Shown: piece after piece, positions 63,951-64,000 of the stretch
How positions within the stretch are numbered: position 1 is the first letter of the stretch
Layout: every line of letters starts with the position of its first letter
Source of the DNA: Porphyrobacter sp. TH134
Lineage (GTDB): Bacteria; Pseudomonadota; Alphaproteobacteria; Sphingomonadales; Sphingomonadaceae
DNA: 64,000 bases
Direction of reading: 5' to 3'
Assembly (NCBI RefSeq): GCF_002855495.1
Contig: NZ_PKRO01000010.1
Location: 31,036 to 95,035 of the forward strand
Made by a program: the position numbers and the translations under genes
The notes under the pieces: model-generated
Told to the model about the DNA's origin: nothing
The model's input: the letters and a program-made list of their open reading frames with translations, nothing else
Database searches by the model: none

Positions 63951-64000
63951 AATCTGATTCACGCTTTGGATGCAGAGGTTTTGCGCTGAGCGGCTGATAG
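63906..64000. mobile_element. Probable insertion sequence end (cut by window)
   Basis: Starts GACCTGTTGCGAAAGTGGGG immediately after a TTA, a TNA-like target typical of IS5-type elements. The 5' part (TTGCGAAAGTGGGGATTAGG with GGGATTCCCGTTTGGCG) reads like an IS terminal region, and a short ATG frame starts at 63970. The body lies outside the window, so family is a guess. Confidence 0.5.

Overview
The window reads as a GC-rich alphaproteobacterial chromosome, most likely Sphingomonadales and probably an Erythrobacter/Porphyrobacter-type organism. This is inferred from the crtI-crtY carotenoid pair, the Tol-Pal, his and Rsh gene content, several lipoproteins, and intergenic palindromic repeats of a kind I associate with sphingomonads. 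No species assignment is claimed.

Layout. 1-4.8 kb: carotenoid genes crtI (cut by the window edge) and crtY on the minus strand, then a MipA/OmpV outer-membrane protein and a secreted amidohydrolase on the plus strand. 4.87-6.9 kb: a TPP riboswitch and thiC. 7-11.2 kb: a lipoprotein, a 44-residue basic protein, then a clearly AT-rich two-gene island (AAA ATPase plus DUF4276/TOPRIM-like protein) that looks horizontally acquired and is the best candidate for a poorly described defence system. 11.6-22.5 kb: housekeeping and stress genes, including cold shock protein, ribosome hibernation factor, photolyase-like FAD protein, fasciclin, S41 peptidase, PEBP, SWIB, a DUF985/DoxX/DUF3253 operon, an M19 dipeptidase and two related small membrane proteins. 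22.6-32.4 kb: dapD, then a fatty-acid or alkanoate catabolic cluster with three acyl-CoA dehydrogenases, an ACAD10-like phosphotransferase, a zinc alcohol dehydrogenase, an SDR and an MFS transporter. 32.5-38.9 kb: an aquaporin-like channel, gmk, sspB and the histidine block hisB-hisH-hisA-(membrane protein)-hisF-hisE-HIT. 38.9-43.5 kb: ybgC-tolQ-tolR-tolA-tolB-pal. 43.5-54.3 kb: J-domain protein, SDR-like protein, SLC13 transporter, infC, pdeM, hemF, GH16 glycosidase, rsh, VOC protein, secreted cyclophilin and tRNA-Ser(GGA).

54.6-64 kb is a signalling island. Two tandem paralogous hybrid histidine kinases (896 and 895 aa) begin with a divergent LOV-like domain that keeps the photoactive cysteine. 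Between them, on the opposite strand, lies a third hybrid kinase (GAF-PAS-HisKA-HATPase-REC). A tandem PilZ protein and a FixJ-type regulator follow. The regulator's DNA-binding domain is cut off mid-helix by sequence that looks like the end of an insertion element at the window edge.

Regulatory items include the TPP riboswitch with a possible SD-masking hairpin, a probable AUA start codon for infC, a run of four perfect hairpins between tolQ and tolR, and palindromic operator candidates at 22.18 kb and 29.02 kb. Gene calls come from reading frames, motifs and family knowledge only; no database search was run.
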